From Actinomadura graeca (GTDB lineage Bacteria > Actinomycetota > Actinomycetes > Streptosporangiales > Streptosporangiaceae), in contig NZ_CP059572.1 of assembly GCF_019175365.1 (NCBI RefSeq), positions 1,550,001-1,614,000 on the forward strand: a DNA stretch of 64,000 bases, written 5' to 3'. The first letter of the stretch is position 1; each line of letters opens with the position of its first letter. The notes beneath the pieces were generated by a model that saw only the letters and a program-made list of their open reading frames with translations, was not told the origin of the DNA and made no database searches. Both the position numbers and the translations under genes were made by a program. Of the stretch, positions 26,853 to 36,450 are shown piece after piece.

Positions 26853-28454
26853 TCACGTCCGGAGGGGTGACCCGGGCGAGTTCCCGGACGGGCCCTGCCG
26901 GGCAGGGGACGCGCCCGGACCGTCCGCGAGGAACGGCCGGAGCCAGTCGGGGGTGATGGCGGCGGCGAGGGCGACGGCGTCGTCCTCGGACATGTCGACC
27001 GCGGAGTAGCCGCCCTCCCCGGCGCCCACGGCGACGAAGAGGGTCGCCAGGCGCAGGCGCCGCTGGAACAGCGTCCGGCGGACGCGCCAGCCGACGATGG
27101 CGCCGTGCTCGACGACCACCTGGCGGCGGCGGAGGGAGCCCGAGCGGACGGTGAGGCGCCCGCCGCCGGTTGCGTGGCCGAGCTGGCGGTAGCGGTCCAG
27201 GCCGAGGGGCACGGCGAGGACGGCGAGGACGGCGCACGTCGAGGCGACCCAGGGCTGACCGGCGAGGACGGCGAGGACGCCGATCCCCGCGGGGGGCGCC
27301 ACGGCGCGGGCGACGCGGCGGCCGCGGGCGGCCGGGGGGTGGGCGGTCAGGGGGGCGGGGACCTCGCCGAGCACGCGGGCGGCGAGGGACGCGGCGACGG
27401 CGCGGGGGGCGGCGGGCAGGAGACGGCCGCGGTGCGCGGCGTCGCCGAGCCCGGTGATGAGGGCGCCGAGGCGGGTCACGCCCGCCACCCGCTCGAAGGG
27501 GTTGTCGGACAGCTCGACGCCGCGCAGGCGCCGCCGTTCGAGGGACACGCTGCGGCGTGTGATCAGGCCGCGCTCGGCGACGATCGAGCCGTCCCGCTCG
27601 TGGACGGTGAAGTCCCAGTTGAAAAGGGTGAAGACGATCACCGACATGACCGGCATGGCGATGAGGACGAGGATCATCGGCACGACCACCAGCACGGTGG
27701 GGAGGCCGACGACGTCGTGGCCGAGGTCCTCCACGCGCTCCTGCGTGATGAGGCCGAGGTCGTCGCCGAGGTTGTACAGGGTCCCGAGGAGGCTGCCGGC
27801 CAGCGCGAAGGGGGTGAGCAGGTAGGCGCCGCTGAGAGGGGCGTAGACGTACCAGCGGCGGCGCATACGGGCGAGGACGCGGCGGGGCGGGGCGTCCTCG
27901 CGGGCCTCGGCGCCCTCGGGGCCCTCGGGGTGCGCGGCGTCCGCGCGGGCCAGCAGGACGCGCCGGAGCCGCTCGGCCTCCTGCCGGGAGACGGCGTTCA
28001 GCTCGCCCTCGCCTCCGTCCCCGCCCGCGTCGATGTGGACGACGGCGAGCCGCAGGAGGCGGTGGGGCAGGGACGCGGTGATGTCCACGCCCCGGATCCG
28101 GTCGCGCGGGATGCTCTTGACCGAGCGTCCGATCAGCGAGCGCCGCAGCTCGATGCGGTCGTCACGCAGGACGTAGGTGAACGTGGCCCAGCCGGCGACG
28201 TGGAAGAGCAGCCCGAACGCCAGCCCCGCGAGGGTGAAGTAGAAGGCCGTGGAGACGCCGCCCACCACCAGGCCGGTCGCGCCCGCCGCCAGCAGGGCGA
28301 CCAGCTCCCGGACGGCGCCCACGACGAAGGTCAGCGGGTGCAGGCGATGCGTGGTGGCGCCGCCGCGCGCCGGGCCCGGATCGTCGCGCCGGGGAGGCGG
28401 TTCGTCCCGCACGGGGGTGGTCTCGTGGTGCGCCGGCGGGGGTTCGCCGTTCAT
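26853..28454 (-). CDS. Large PH-domain (bPH_2) membrane protein, YdbT-like
   Basis: A 533-aa protein with about six spans in pairs (roughly residues 40-85, 185-265 and 385-425) alternating with three bacterial pleckstrin-like bPH_2 modules. The modules can be recognised by segments such as RIELRRSLIGRSVKSIPRDRI, IVAERGLITRRSVSLERRRL and LTVRSGSLRRRQVVVEHGAI. Its ATG overlaps the stop of the smaller PH-domain gene by four bases. This YdbS/YdbT-type pair is common in Gram-positives and has been linked to resistance to some antimicrobials in Bacillus. Function here is unknown. Confidence 0.85.
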   Translation of the reverse strand: MNGEPPPAHHETTPVRDEPPPRRDDPGPARGGATTHRLHPLTFVVGAVRELVALLAAGATGLVVGGVSTAFYFTLAGLAFGLLFHVAGWATFTYVLRDDRIELRRSLIGRSVKSIPRDRIRGVDITASLPHRLLRLAVVHIDAGGDGGEGELNAVSRQEAERLRRVLLARADAAHPEGPEGAEAREDAPPRRVLARMRRRWYVYAPLSGAYLLTPFALAGSLLGTLYNLGDDLGLITQERVEDLGHDVVGLPTVLVVVPMILVLIAMPVMSVIVFTLFNWDFTVHERDGSIVAERGLITRRSVSLERRRLRGVELSDNPFERVAGVTRLGALITGLGDAAHRGRLLPAAPRAVAASLAARVLGEVPAPLTAHPPAARGRRVARAVAPPAGIGVLAVLAGQPWVASTCAVLAVLAVPLGLDRYRQLGHATGGGRLTVRSGSLRRRQVVVEHGAIVGWRVRRTLFQRRLRLATLFVAVGAGEGGYSAVDMSEDDAVALAAAITPDWLRPFLADGPGASPARQGPSGNSPGSPLRT

Positions 28455-29011
28455 GTCGCGTCGTCGCGGAGGTCGTGCGCGCGGCGCGCCAGGTCGCCCG
28501 CCAGGCGGGTCGCCACGTCCACCGGGAGGCCGGAGACCTCGGACGAGCCGGTGTGGGAGGCGGTGTTGACCTCGATCGTGGCGAGGCCCAGCATCCGCTC
28601 GATCCAGCCCTGCTCGGTGTCGACGGTCTGGATGCGGCTGACGGGAACCAGGAGCCACTCGCGGCTGAACCAGCCCGTACGGGTGTAGATCACGTCGGCG
28701 GTGACCTCCCAGCGGTGCACGCGGTACCGCCAGACGGGCGCGACGGTCACCATCAGCAGGCCCGCCCCGCCGACGATGTAGGGGAGCCAGCCGACCCTGC
28801 CGGACACCCAGCCGGGCAGGGCGCTCCACCCGGAGTCGCCGATCCAGGCGGCGACGCCCAGGGCGAGGCCGAACGCCAGCCCCCACAGCAGCAGGTACTC
28901 GATCGCCCAGTGCGCGACGGCCCGGGGCGACACACGGTGGGCGGGCGGCCGCAAGCGCGGCGGGTGCGGCCCCCCGCCGTCCTGGTGGTGACTGCGCCGC
29001 ACCGACGTCAC
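28451..29011 (-). CDS. Small PH-domain membrane protein, YdbS-like
   Basis: A 186-aa protein with a polar N-terminus, two spans (about residues 33-56 and 75-95), and one bPH_2 domain (HRWEVTADVIYTRTGWFSRE, then SRIQTVDTEQGWIERMLGLA). It is the first gene of the two-gene PH-domain operon. The ABC exporter genes are divergent, 250 bp to the right. Confidence 0.85.
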   Translation of the reverse strand: MTSVRRSHHQDGGGPHPPRLRPPAHRVSPRAVAHWAIEYLLLWGLAFGLALGVAAWIGDSGWSALPGWVSGRVGWLPYIVGGAGLLMVTVAPVWRYRVHRWEVTADVIYTRTGWFSREWLLVPVSRIQTVDTEQGWIERMLGLATIEVNTASHTGSSEVSGLPVDVATRLAGDLARRAHDLRDDAT

Positions 29012-29260
29012 ATCGTGAGTTTAGAGCTTCCGGGCGGCGCGGCAGGCCGTCCGGCCCGGGTCCGCCGGGAAGGGATCATGGCGGTATCAGCGTTTTGTCA
29101 GAGGTGCATGCGATGTTGGTCCGCGTCTCGCCGCGCTGACAGGGGTCTGGCGGCGGCGCGGAGAAAACTGGATGCGCATCGCACCGGACAACCCCTACCT
29201 TGGCAGGTCCGATCAGCAGGACCGCGAGATGTCCGGCGAATTGAGTCCCTAGGAGATCAC

Positions 29261-30268
29261 ATGACGTACGCCATCCAGGCCGATGGCCTGGAGAAGCGAT
29301 TCGGTGAGACCCAGGCGCTGGCCGGCGTCTCGCTCACCGCGGAACCCGGAACGGTCCTGGGTGTCCTCGGGCCGAACGGCGCCGGCAAGACGACCGCGAC
29401 ACGCATCCTCGCCACACTGATCGAGCCGACCGCGGGCAGCGCCAGGGTCGGCGGCTTCGACGTGGTCAAGGAGGCGCACAAGGTACGGCAGCTCATCGGC
29501 CTGACCGGCCAGTACGCCGGGGTGGACGAGATGCTCACCGGCACCGAGAACCTGGTCCTGATCGGGCGGCTGCTCGGGATCCCGCGGCGCGAGTCCCGGG
29601 CCCGCGCCGCCGAGCTCCTGGAGCGTTTCCAGCTCGCCGACGCCGCGGAGCGGGCCGCCAAGACGTACTCGGGCGGGATGCGCCGCCGCCTCGACCTGGC
29701 GGCGAGCCTCGTCGGACGGCCGCAGATCCTGTTCCTGGACGAGCCGACGACGGGCCTCGACCCGCGCAGCCGCAACGGCCTGTGGGACATCGTGCGCGGC
29801 CTGACCGACGACGGCGTCACGGTGCTGCTGACCACGCAGTACCTGGAGGAGGCCGACCAGCTGGCCGACGACATCATCGTCATCGACCGCGGCGAGGTCA
29901 TCGCGCAGGGCACCTCCGACTCGCTGAAGGCGCAGGTCGGCGGGCAGGTGCTGGAGGTCAGGCCGATCAAGGACGAGGACGCCCCCGCGGTGTCGCGGAT
30001 CGTCGGCGAGCTGACCGACAGCGAGCCGGAGCTGCGCGACGGGCTGGTCTCCACGCCGATCACCGACCCCGAGCTGATGCCCGCCGTCGTCCGCCGCCTG
30101 GACGACGCCGGCGTCGGGGTCGGCGAGCTGTCGCTCCGCAAGTCCAGCCTGGACGAGGTGTTCTTCGCCCTCACCGGCCACCACACCGACGACATCGACG
30201 CCGAGGCCGGCGAGCTCGCCCGGTCCGCCGGCGAGAAGGCCACCGACAAGGAAGGGGCGTCGGCATGA
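29261..30268 (+). CDS. ABC exporter ATP-binding protein, DrrA-like
   Basis: A 335-aa ATPase of the daunorubicin-resistance (DrrA) family. Walker A is GPNGAGKTT (about residue 38), the signature YSGGMRRRLDLA, and Walker B ILFLDEPTTGLDPRSR. The C-terminal ~90 residues form the extra DrrA-type domain with LRKSSLDEVFFALTG. ATG 29261 follows AGGAGA. It overlaps the permease gene by four bases, so the pair forms one exporter for a hydrophobic compound or lipid. No biosynthetic genes adjoin it, so the substrate cannot be named. Confidence 0.92.
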   Translation: MTYAIQADGLEKRFGETQALAGVSLTAEPGTVLGVLGPNGAGKTTATRILATLIEPTAGSARVGGFDVVKEAHKVRQLIGLTGQYAGVDEMLTGTENLVLIGRLLGIPRRESRARAAELLERFQLADAAERAAKTYSGGMRRRLDLAASLVGRPQILFLDEPTTGLDPRSRNGLWDIVRGLTDDGVTVLLTTQYLEEADQLADDIIVIDRGEVIAQGTSDSLKAQVGGQVLEVRPIKDEDAPAVSRIVGELTDSEPELRDGLVSTPITDPELMPAVVRRLDDAGVGVGELSLRKSSLDEVFFALTGHHTDDIDAEAGELARSAGEKATDKEGASA

Positions 30269-31074
30269 CCACCGCGACCTTCGCGCCGCAGGACCTGTCC
30301 AAGCGGATCGCGCCGGGCACCGCCCTGCGCAACACGCTCACCCTGGCCTGGCGCAACCTCGTGCAGATCAAGCACAACCCGATGGAGCTGCTGGACCTGT
30401 CCATCCAGCCCATCATGTTCGTGCTGCTGTTCGCGTACGTGTTCGGCCCGGCGATGGAGGGCAGCGTCTCCGCCTACCTGCCGATCGTCATCCCCGGCAT
30501 CATCGCGCAGAACGCGCTGTTCGCCGGGATGAGCACCGGCTTCGGGCTGAACACCGACATCACCAAGGGCGTCTTCGACCGGTTCCGGAGCCTGCCGATC
30601 GCGCGCAGCGCGCCGCTCCTCGGGCGGATCATCGCCGACACCGCCAAGCAGGCGTGGTCGATGCTGATCCTGCTGTCGGTCGGCTTCGCCATCGGCTTCC
30701 GGATCGAGACCAACGTCGTGGCGCTGCTCACCGCGTTCGTGCTGCTGCTGACGTTCGCCGTGCTGTTCTCGTGGACGTCGGTGTTCATCGCGATGAAGGT
30801 CAGCGAGCCGGAGAAGGTGCAGATCTTCGGCTTCGTGGTGATCTTCCCGCTGAGCTTCCTCAGCACCGCCTTCATCCGGTCGACCGAGGGCATCCCCGGA
30901 TGGCTCGCCTGGGTGATGAACAACAGCCCGGTGACCCAGCTGGTCGAGGCCCTGCGCGGCCTGCTGGTCGGCGGTCCCGTGCTGAACCACGCCCTGATCG
31001 CGCTGGCGTGGGGCGTCGGGATCTGCCTGGTGTTCGCGCCGCTGTCGCTGCGGGCGTTCAAGCAGCGCGCCTGA
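30265..31074 (+). CDS. ABC-2 type exporter permease, DrrB-like
   Basis: A 269-aa membrane subunit with six spans. An N-terminal amphipathic stretch (TLAWRNLVQIKHNPMELLD) comes before span 1, followed by the ABC-2 region VIPGIIAQNALFAGMSTGFG, and GVFDRFRSLPIARSAPLLGR, the coupling segment facing the ATPase. The start ATG overlaps the drrA-like stop (ATGA). It forms the transport channel with that ATPase. Confidence 0.92.
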   Translation: MTTATFAPQDLSKRIAPGTALRNTLTLAWRNLVQIKHNPMELLDLSIQPIMFVLLFAYVFGPAMEGSVSAYLPIVIPGIIAQNALFAGMSTGFGLNTDITKGVFDRFRSLPIARSAPLLGRIIADTAKQAWSMLILLSVGFAIGFRIETNVVALLTAFVLLLTFAVLFSWTSVFIAMKVSEPEKVQIFGFVVIFPLSFLSTAFIRSTEGIPGWLAWVMNNSPVTQLVEALRGLLVGGPVLNHALIALAWGVGICLVFAPLSLRAFKQRA

Positions 31075-31132
31075 CGGCGCCCAGACGCCCACCCCCGGGC
31101 GCCGCGCCCGCGGCACGGCGCCCGCCCGACGG

Positions 31133-31158
31133 CCCGGCCACCGCCCACGGTGGCCGGG
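31133..31158. terminator. Hairpin terminator after the ABC exporter
   Basis: Perfect 11-bp stem CCCGGCCACCG / CGGTGGCCGGG with a CCCA loop, followed by TTGT on the + strand. It lies between the permease stop (31074) and the end of the convergent SARP gene (31216). Confidence 0.85.
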
Positions 31159-31215
31159 TTGTCGGCTTGCCGGGCCCGGTCCAGGCCTCGGCGGCCGGGG
31201 TCCGGTCCGGGGCGG

Positions 31216-34200
31216 TCAGCCGCGCGGGCCGTCCCCGCCGTTCTCTGTGTCCCTGCCGTCGCCGCCGTCGCCGCTGTTCCGGCCGTCGCCGGACGGCTCG
31301 GGCCCCCCGCCCGGCCCGCGCGGCGCGGCGTGCGCCGCCCGGCGGGGCAGCCCGAACTCGTCCACGACGTCGTCGAGGGTCCTGGTCAGGCCGCGCTCGT
31401 AGGCGGCCGTGAAGGCGGCGTCGCCGAGTTCGGCGCGGACGGCGGCCTCGACGGCGACGATGTCGGGCAGCGAGAGGTCGCGGGAGCCGCGCAGGCCGTC
31501 GGCGGTGCCGAGCAGCCGGGCGGCGCGCTCGGGATCGCCGTCCACGCGCGCCAGCTCCGCGTGGCCGCCCAGCGCGTACGCCACGATCGGGTGGTCGTGG
31601 ACCTGGACGCCGCCGAGCAGCGCCTCGGCCAGCCGGGCGCGGGCGTCGTCCGCGGCGCCCATCGCGAGGTCCAGCCGGCCGCGGGCGCAGAGCACCATCG
31701 AGCGGAACTGCGGCGGGCCCGAAAGCCCGCCGATGAGGTCCTCGGCGTGGGCGAGCCTGCGCAGCGCCTCGGCGTGGTCGCCGGCGCGGCGGGCGATCTC
31801 GCCGAGCTGGTAATGCAGCGCGGCAGTGTCCTCCGGCCGCGATGAGGTCTCCGAGGCCCGGACGGCGTCCAGCAGCAGCGTCCGGGCCCGGTCCCGCTCG
31901 CCGGCGAGGTCGAGCTCGTTCGCCAGCTTCATCGTCACGTGCAGGATGGAGCCGTTGCCGCCGCCCAGCTCGCCGGCGAGCTCGCCGGTGAGGCGGAGGC
32001 CCTCTTCGAGGAGCCCGATCGCGGCCCGGTGCTCGCCGCGGCGGCCGAGGTCCTCGCCCTGCGAGGTGAGGGTGAACGACAGGCCCCACCGGTCCCCGGC
32101 CTCGCGGAACCCGGCGAGCGCCCGGTCGAAGTCGCCCGCCAGCCGGTCGATCCGGCCGAAGTTCTGGGAGATCTGCCCGCGCATGAAGTTCGCGAGGCCG
32201 CGCACCCACGGGTCGGGGTCGTCCACGAGGCCGTCGATCGCCACGGTCGAGGACGGGTTCCAGCCCTCCGCGTGTATCTCCACGGTGGTGAGGATCAGCC
32301 GCAGCGCCGGGTGCCGGGCGCCGTCGCCGATCCCGTCGCAGATCGCCTTGACGCGCCGCATCCAGGTCGTGGCGCGGCCGCACGCGTCCTGGTCGTCGAT
32401 GGAGGTCATCGCGGCGAGCGCGAGGGCGACGGCGGTGGTGTGGTCGTCGGGGACGTCCGGCAGCGTCAGGATCTCCTCCACGCTGTCGGCGCCGTCGGCG
32501 AGACGGCCGTGCAGGAACCAGTACCAGCCGAGCGCCGCGCAGAACCGCAGGGCGAGGCGCGCGTCCCCGATGGAGATCGCCCAGCGCAGCGCCGCGGAGC
32601 AGTTGTCGTGCTCGGCCGACAGCCGCCGCAGCCAGGCGAGCTGGTCCCCGCGGAACAGGTGCGGCCCGGCGGTCTCGGCCAATCCGACGAAGTGGGCGGC
32701 GTGGGCGTGTCGCGTCGCGTCCTCCTCCCCCGACCGGACGAGCCGCTCCAGCCCGTACGCGCGGATGGTCTCCAGCATCCGGTAGCGGGGGCCGTCGACG
32801 CCGTCGGCGACGATGACCAGGGACTTGTCGACCAGCGCGGCGAGCACGTCCAGGATGTCGCCGCGGTCCAGGCCCGGCCCCGCGCAGACCTCCTCGACGC
32901 TCTCCAGGGTCGCGCCGCCGGGGAACACCGCGAGGCGGCGCCAGAGGGCGCGTTCGGGCTCGTCCAGCAGGTCCCAGCTCCACTCGACGACGGCGCGGAG
33001 CGTCTGGTGGCGGGGCAGGGCGATGCGGCTGCCCGCGCTGAGCAGCCGGAACCGGTCGTCGAGCCGGACGGCGACCTGCGCGGGGGTCATGGCCCGCAGG
33101 CGCGCGGCGGCCAGCTCGATGGCGAGGGGCATCCCGTCCAGCGCCCGGCAGATCCGCGTCACCCACGCGACGTTGGCCCCGGTGACGGCGAAGCCCGGGG
33201 ACACGGCGGCGGCGCGGTCGGCGAACAGGCGGACGGCGGGGCACGCCAGCGCCGCCTCCGCCTCCGCGGCGGGCGGGGGCGGCTCCAGCGGCCCGACCGG
33301 CCACAGCGTCTCACCGGTGATCCCGAGCGGCTCCCTGCTGGTCGCGAGGATCCGCACGCCGGGGCAGGCGGCGAGCACCTGGTCGGCGAGCCGCGCCGCG
33401 GCGTCCAGCAGGTGCTCGCAGTTGTCGAGGACGAGCAGCATCCGGCGGCCGGCCAGCGCCGACACGAGGCGCTCCAGCGGCTCGGCGGCCTCCGGCGGCG
33501 TCATCCGCCCGGGGGCCGCGCCCATCAGCGTCATCTCGCGGAGCCCGAGCGCGGTGAGGACGGCGGCGGGGACCTCGGCGGGGTCGGCGACGGGCGCCAG
33601 CTCCACGAGCCACGCCCCGTCCGGCATCGTGCCGGAGCAGCGCTCGCCCGACTCCAGGGAGAGCCGCGTCTTGCCCGCGCCGCCCGGCCCGGTGAGCGTG
33701 ACCAGCCGTGTCTCGGCCAGCAGGTCGCCGACCCGTTCGAGGTCGGCGTCGCGGCCGATGAAACTGGTGAGCCGGGCCCGCAGGTTCCCCTTCCGCATCT
33801 CCGGCGGGGCGTCTGCGGGGCGCGCGGGCTCCGGGTCGCGGGCCGGAGCGGGCTCCCCGTCCGGGACGGGGGCGGGGGCGTCAGGGCGGAGCGCCGGGTC
33901 CTGCCGAAGGACGGCCAGGTAGACGGCCTCCAGATCGGGGGACGGGTCAACGCCGAGCCCGTCGGCGAGCGCGCGCTTGGCCCGTTCGTAGGCGGTGAGG
34001 GCCTCCGCCTGGTGACCCGCGGCGTAGAGGGCGCGCATCAGCAGCGCGGCGGCCTGCTCGCGCAGCGGGTCCTCCGCCGCGAGGGCCTGGAGCTCGGGCA
34101 GCACCTCCGCGTGACGGCCGAGGCCGAGGTCGGCTTCCAGCCGCTCCTCCTGCGCGGCGCGGCGCAGCGCCTCCAGGCGCGCCGCGGGCGCGTCGGCGAA

Positions 34201-34614
34201 CCGGCGCCCGGCGGCGTCGGCGAGCGCCGGGCCGTGCCACAGCGCGAGCGCGTCCCGGAGTCCCGCCGAGCGGGCGGCGGGACCGGCCGCGCGGCGCGCC
34301 GCCGACACCAGCGTCTCGAACTCGTGCGCGTCGACGGCCTCACGCGGCAGGGCGAGCCGGTACGCGCCCGGCCGGGACTCCAGCGCGTCCCGCCCGATCG
34401 CCGAGCGCAGCCGGGAGACGAGCGACTGGAGCGCGTTGGGCGCGCCCTTCGGGACGTCGTCCTCCCAGAGCGCGTCGATGATCCGCTCGACCGGCACGAC
34501 CGCGCCGGGGTCGAGCGCGAGCAGCGTCAGCAGGACGCGCAGCCGCGCGCCCCCGATCACGACGGGGCGGCCGTCCGCGAGCACCTCCAGGGGGCCCAGC
34601 ACGTTGATCCGCAC
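31216..34614 (-). CDS. AfsR/SARP-family transcriptional regulator with NB-ARC and TPR regions
   Basis: A 1132-aa regulator. The N-terminal OmpR-like winged helix (1-~90) starts VRINVLGPLEVL. The bacterial transcriptional activation domain (~95-240) includes VDAHEFETLVSAARR and AYERAKRALADGLGVDPSPDLE. An NB-ARC-type ATPase follows at ~300-600: Walker A TGPGGAGKTRLSLES and Walker B RMLLVLDNCEHLLDA. The last ~450 residues are helical TPR-like repeats. GTG 34614 has a GGGGGAG site nine bases upstream. Such proteins act as signal-integrating activators of secondary metabolism. No target operon is contiguous except, possibly, the DrrAB-like exporter. Confidence 0.92.
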   Translation of the reverse strand: MRINVLGPLEVLADGRPVVIGGARLRVLLTLLALDPGAVVPVERIIDALWEDDVPKGAPNALQSLVSRLRSAIGRDALESRPGAYRLALPREAVDAHEFETLVSAARRAAGPAARSAGLRDALALWHGPALADAAGRRFADAPAARLEALRRAAQEERLEADLGLGRHAEVLPELQALAAEDPLREQAAALLMRALYAAGHQAEALTAYERAKRALADGLGVDPSPDLEAVYLAVLRQDPALRPDAPAPVPDGEPAPARDPEPARPADAPPEMRKGNLRARLTSFIGRDADLERVGDLLAETRLVTLTGPGGAGKTRLSLESGERCSGTMPDGAWLVELAPVADPAEVPAAVLTALGLREMTLMGAAPGRMTPPEAAEPLERLVSALAGRRMLLVLDNCEHLLDAAARLADQVLAACPGVRILATSREPLGITGETLWPVGPLEPPPPAAEAEAALACPAVRLFADRAAAVSPGFAVTGANVAWVTRICRALDGMPLAIELAAARLRAMTPAQVAVRLDDRFRLLSAGSRIALPRHQTLRAVVEWSWDLLDEPERALWRRLAVFPGGATLESVEEVCAGPGLDRGDILDVLAALVDKSLVIVADGVDGPRYRMLETIRAYGLERLVRSGEEDATRHAHAAHFVGLAETAGPHLFRGDQLAWLRRLSAEHDNCSAALRWAISIGDARLALRFCAALGWYWFLHGRLADGADSVEEILTLPDVPDDHTTAVALALAAMTSIDDQDACGRATTWMRRVKAICDGIGDGARHPALRLILTTVEIHAEGWNPSSTVAIDGLVDDPDPWVRGLANFMRGQISQNFGRIDRLAGDFDRALAGFREAGDRWGLSFTLTSQGEDLGRRGEHRAAIGLLEEGLRLTGELAGELGGGNGSILHVTMKLANELDLAGERDRARTLLLDAVRASETSSRPEDTAALHYQLGEIARRAGDHAEALRRLAHAEDLIGGLSGPPQFRSMVLCARGRLDLAMGAADDARARLAEALLGGVQVHDHPIVAYALGGHAELARVDGDPERAARLLGTADGLRGSRDLSLPDIVAVEAAVRAELGDAAFTAAYERGLTRTLDDVVDEFGLPRRAAHAAPRGPGGGPEPSGDGRNSGDGGDGRDTENGGDGPRG

Positions 34615-34651
34615 TCGTCGATTCTCCCCCGGCCCGGTCCCCGGCGACACG

Positions 34652-34684
34652 ACGGCGCCCCGGCGGTGATCGCCGGGGCGCCGT
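34652..34684. terminator. Strong hairpin downstream of ndh
   Basis: A perfect 14-bp stem ACGGCGCCCCGGCG / CGCCGGGGCGCCGT with a GTGAT loop begins 14 bp past the ndh stop and ends transcription before the SARP gene, which starts just beyond in the same direction. Confidence 0.88.
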
Positions 34685-34697
34685 TGGCGAGGCCGGG

Positions 34698-36071
34698 TCA
34701 GGCCGCCGTCTCCTTGGCGGCCTGCTTGGCCTTCGCGTCGTCGAGGGCCGCCAGCTCGAAGTCGGCGCGCGGCTGCTCGACGGTGGCGAGCGAGACGGTC
34801 TCGCGCTTCAGGAACAGAGCGAGCGTCCAGTCGGCCAGGACGCGCAGCTTGCGGTTGAAGGTCGGGACCATCGCGCCGTGGTAGCTGCGGTGGAAGAACC
34901 ACGCGGGCCAGCCCTTGAGCTTGAAGCCCATGGGGTTCGCCACGCCCTTGTGCAGTCCGAGCCCGGCGACCGTGCCGAGGTTGCCGTGGACGTAGGGCTT
35001 GAGGGTCTTGCCGCGCAGCGACCGGACGATGTTGTCGCCGAGCACCTTGGCCTGCCGCACCGCGTGCTGGGCGTTCGGCGGGCAGAACATGCCGTCCTGG
35101 GTGAGGTCGGGGATCGCGGCGTTGTCACCGGCGGTGAACGCCCGCACCAGGCCCTCGATCGTGAGGTACTCGGTGCCCTTGACCCGTCCCCGCTCGTCGA
35201 CCGGGAGGTCACCGTGCCGGACGACCGGCGACGGCTTGACGCCCGCGTTCCACACGAGCGTCCCGGCGGGGAACGCGCTGCCGTCCGACAGCTCGATCTG
35301 CCCGTCCACCGCCGACACCAGGAGCGTCTTCATCTTCACGTCGATGCCACGGCCGCGCAGCTGCTCGGCGGTCCACTTGCCCATGTCCGGGCCGACCTCG
35401 GGCAGGATCCGGTCGCTGGCCTCGACCAGCATGAACCGCAGGTCCTGCGGGGTGACCTTGCGCATGTACCTGGTCGCGTCGCGCGTCATGTCCTCCAGCT
35501 CGGCGACCGCCTCCACACCGGCGAACCCGCCGCCGACGAACACGAAGGTCAGGGCCTTGCGGCGCAGCTCGACATCGTTGGTCGACTCGGCGATCTCCAG
35601 CTGCTCCAGCACGTGGTTGCGCAGGTGGATGGCCTCGCCGACGGTCTTGAGGCTGATGCCGTTCTCGGCCAGCCCGGGGATCGGCAGCAGCCGCGGCACC
35701 GCGCCGGCGGCCATGACCAGGTAGTCGTAGGAGATCCGCTCCAGCGGCCCGGCCAGCGGCTGGACGATCGCCCAGCCCTCGCCGTGGTTCAGCTCGGTCA
35801 CCCGCGCCTTGCGGACGGTGCACTTGGGCAGCACCCGGCGCAGCGGGACGACGACGTGGCGCGGGGAGATGTTCCCGGCGGCGGCCTCGGGGAGGAACGG
35901 CTGGTACGTCATGTACGAGTTCGGGTCCACGACGGTGACCTTGACCTCGCCCCGGCGCAGCTCGCCGCGGAGCTTCTTCTGCAGGCGCAGGGCGGTGTAC
36001 ATGCCCACATAGCCGCCACCCACGATGAGGATGTGGGGAGCGCCAGGGGTCTCCTCGGCGGTCCTGGCCAT
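34698..36071 (-). CDS. ndh: Type II NADH:quinone oxidoreductase
   Basis: A 457-aa single-subunit flavoprotein that moves electrons from NADH to menaquinone at the membrane without pumping protons. It has two dinucleotide folds: ILIVGGGYVGMYTALRLQKK at the N-terminus for FAD and FVFVGGGFAGVEAVAELEDM near residue 175 for NAD. AFTAGDNAAIPD is the second FAD motif, near residue 310. The C-terminal region with GWPAWFFHRSYHGAMVP is a membrane-binding segment. ATG 36071 is set by GGAGG six bases upstream. A perfect Rex operator sits 27 bp above the start, so expression should rise when NADH is high. Confidence 0.93.
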   Translation of the reverse strand: MARTAEETPGAPHILIVGGGYVGMYTALRLQKKLRGELRRGEVKVTVVDPNSYMTYQPFLPEAAAGNISPRHVVVPLRRVLPKCTVRKARVTELNHGEGWAIVQPLAGPLERISYDYLVMAAGAVPRLLPIPGLAENGISLKTVGEAIHLRNHVLEQLEIAESTNDVELRRKALTFVFVGGGFAGVEAVAELEDMTRDATRYMRKVTPQDLRFMLVEASDRILPEVGPDMGKWTAEQLRGRGIDVKMKTLLVSAVDGQIELSDGSAFPAGTLVWNAGVKPSPVVRHGDLPVDERGRVKGTEYLTIEGLVRAFTAGDNAAIPDLTQDGMFCPPNAQHAVRQAKVLGDNIVRSLRGKTLKPYVHGNLGTVAGLGLHKGVANPMGFKLKGWPAWFFHRSYHGAMVPTFNRKLRVLADWTLALFLKRETVSLATVEQPRADFELAALDDAKAKQAAKETAA

Positions 36072-36097
36072 TGCGGCCTCCAATGTTCACGGTCGGC

Positions 36098-36115
36098 TTG
36101 TGAAGACATTCACAA
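36098..36115. promoter_or_regulatory. Rex operator upstream of ndh
   Basis: TTGTGAAGACATTCACAA matches the actinobacterial Rex consensus TTGTGAA-N4-TTCACAA at every defined position; the arms extend by one more base pair on each side (36096-36117). Rex is released from DNA by NADH, and ndh is a known Rex target in Streptomyces. The site lies 27-44 bp upstream of the ndh ATG, where it would block the promoter. Confidence 0.93.
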
Positions 36116-36117
36116 GC

Positions 36118-36450
36118 TACCCGATGGACCGTGCCGGACGCCAACCGATTTCCGGCGAAGAACGATCAAAGTTGCCAGGCGGGCAAACCGATCGCCCCCG
36201 TTTCGCGTGAACTTCGCCACTCCTTACCATTTTTCTGGACATTCTAGGGCGAAACACTCATGACCAACCTCACAGCACCGATCCCGGAAGGCCCGGGGCG
36301 GCCGGGGCGGGAAAGGCCCGTTCCACCCCCGCCGAGCCTCTAAGGTTGGGCCGGACGAGGAAGGGGGCGCCGCCTGCGGGGCGCGCGCCGCCGGATGCGA
36401 GAGAATCCGGCGGAGCGCGGCGTACGATCTCGCGCGGGAGCGTATCGACG
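36118..36450. other. Intergenic region between ndh and the PEBP lipoprotein gene
   Basis: The divergent spacer holds no gene. The AT-rich stretch near 36215-36265 is the probable promoter area. A 9-bp hairpin CCGCCGGAT / ATCCGGCGG with an 8-nt loop at 36388-36413 falls in the leader of the lipoprotein gene, about 38 bp before its ATG. GGGAG at 36436-36440 is its likely ribosome site. Confidence 0.5.
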
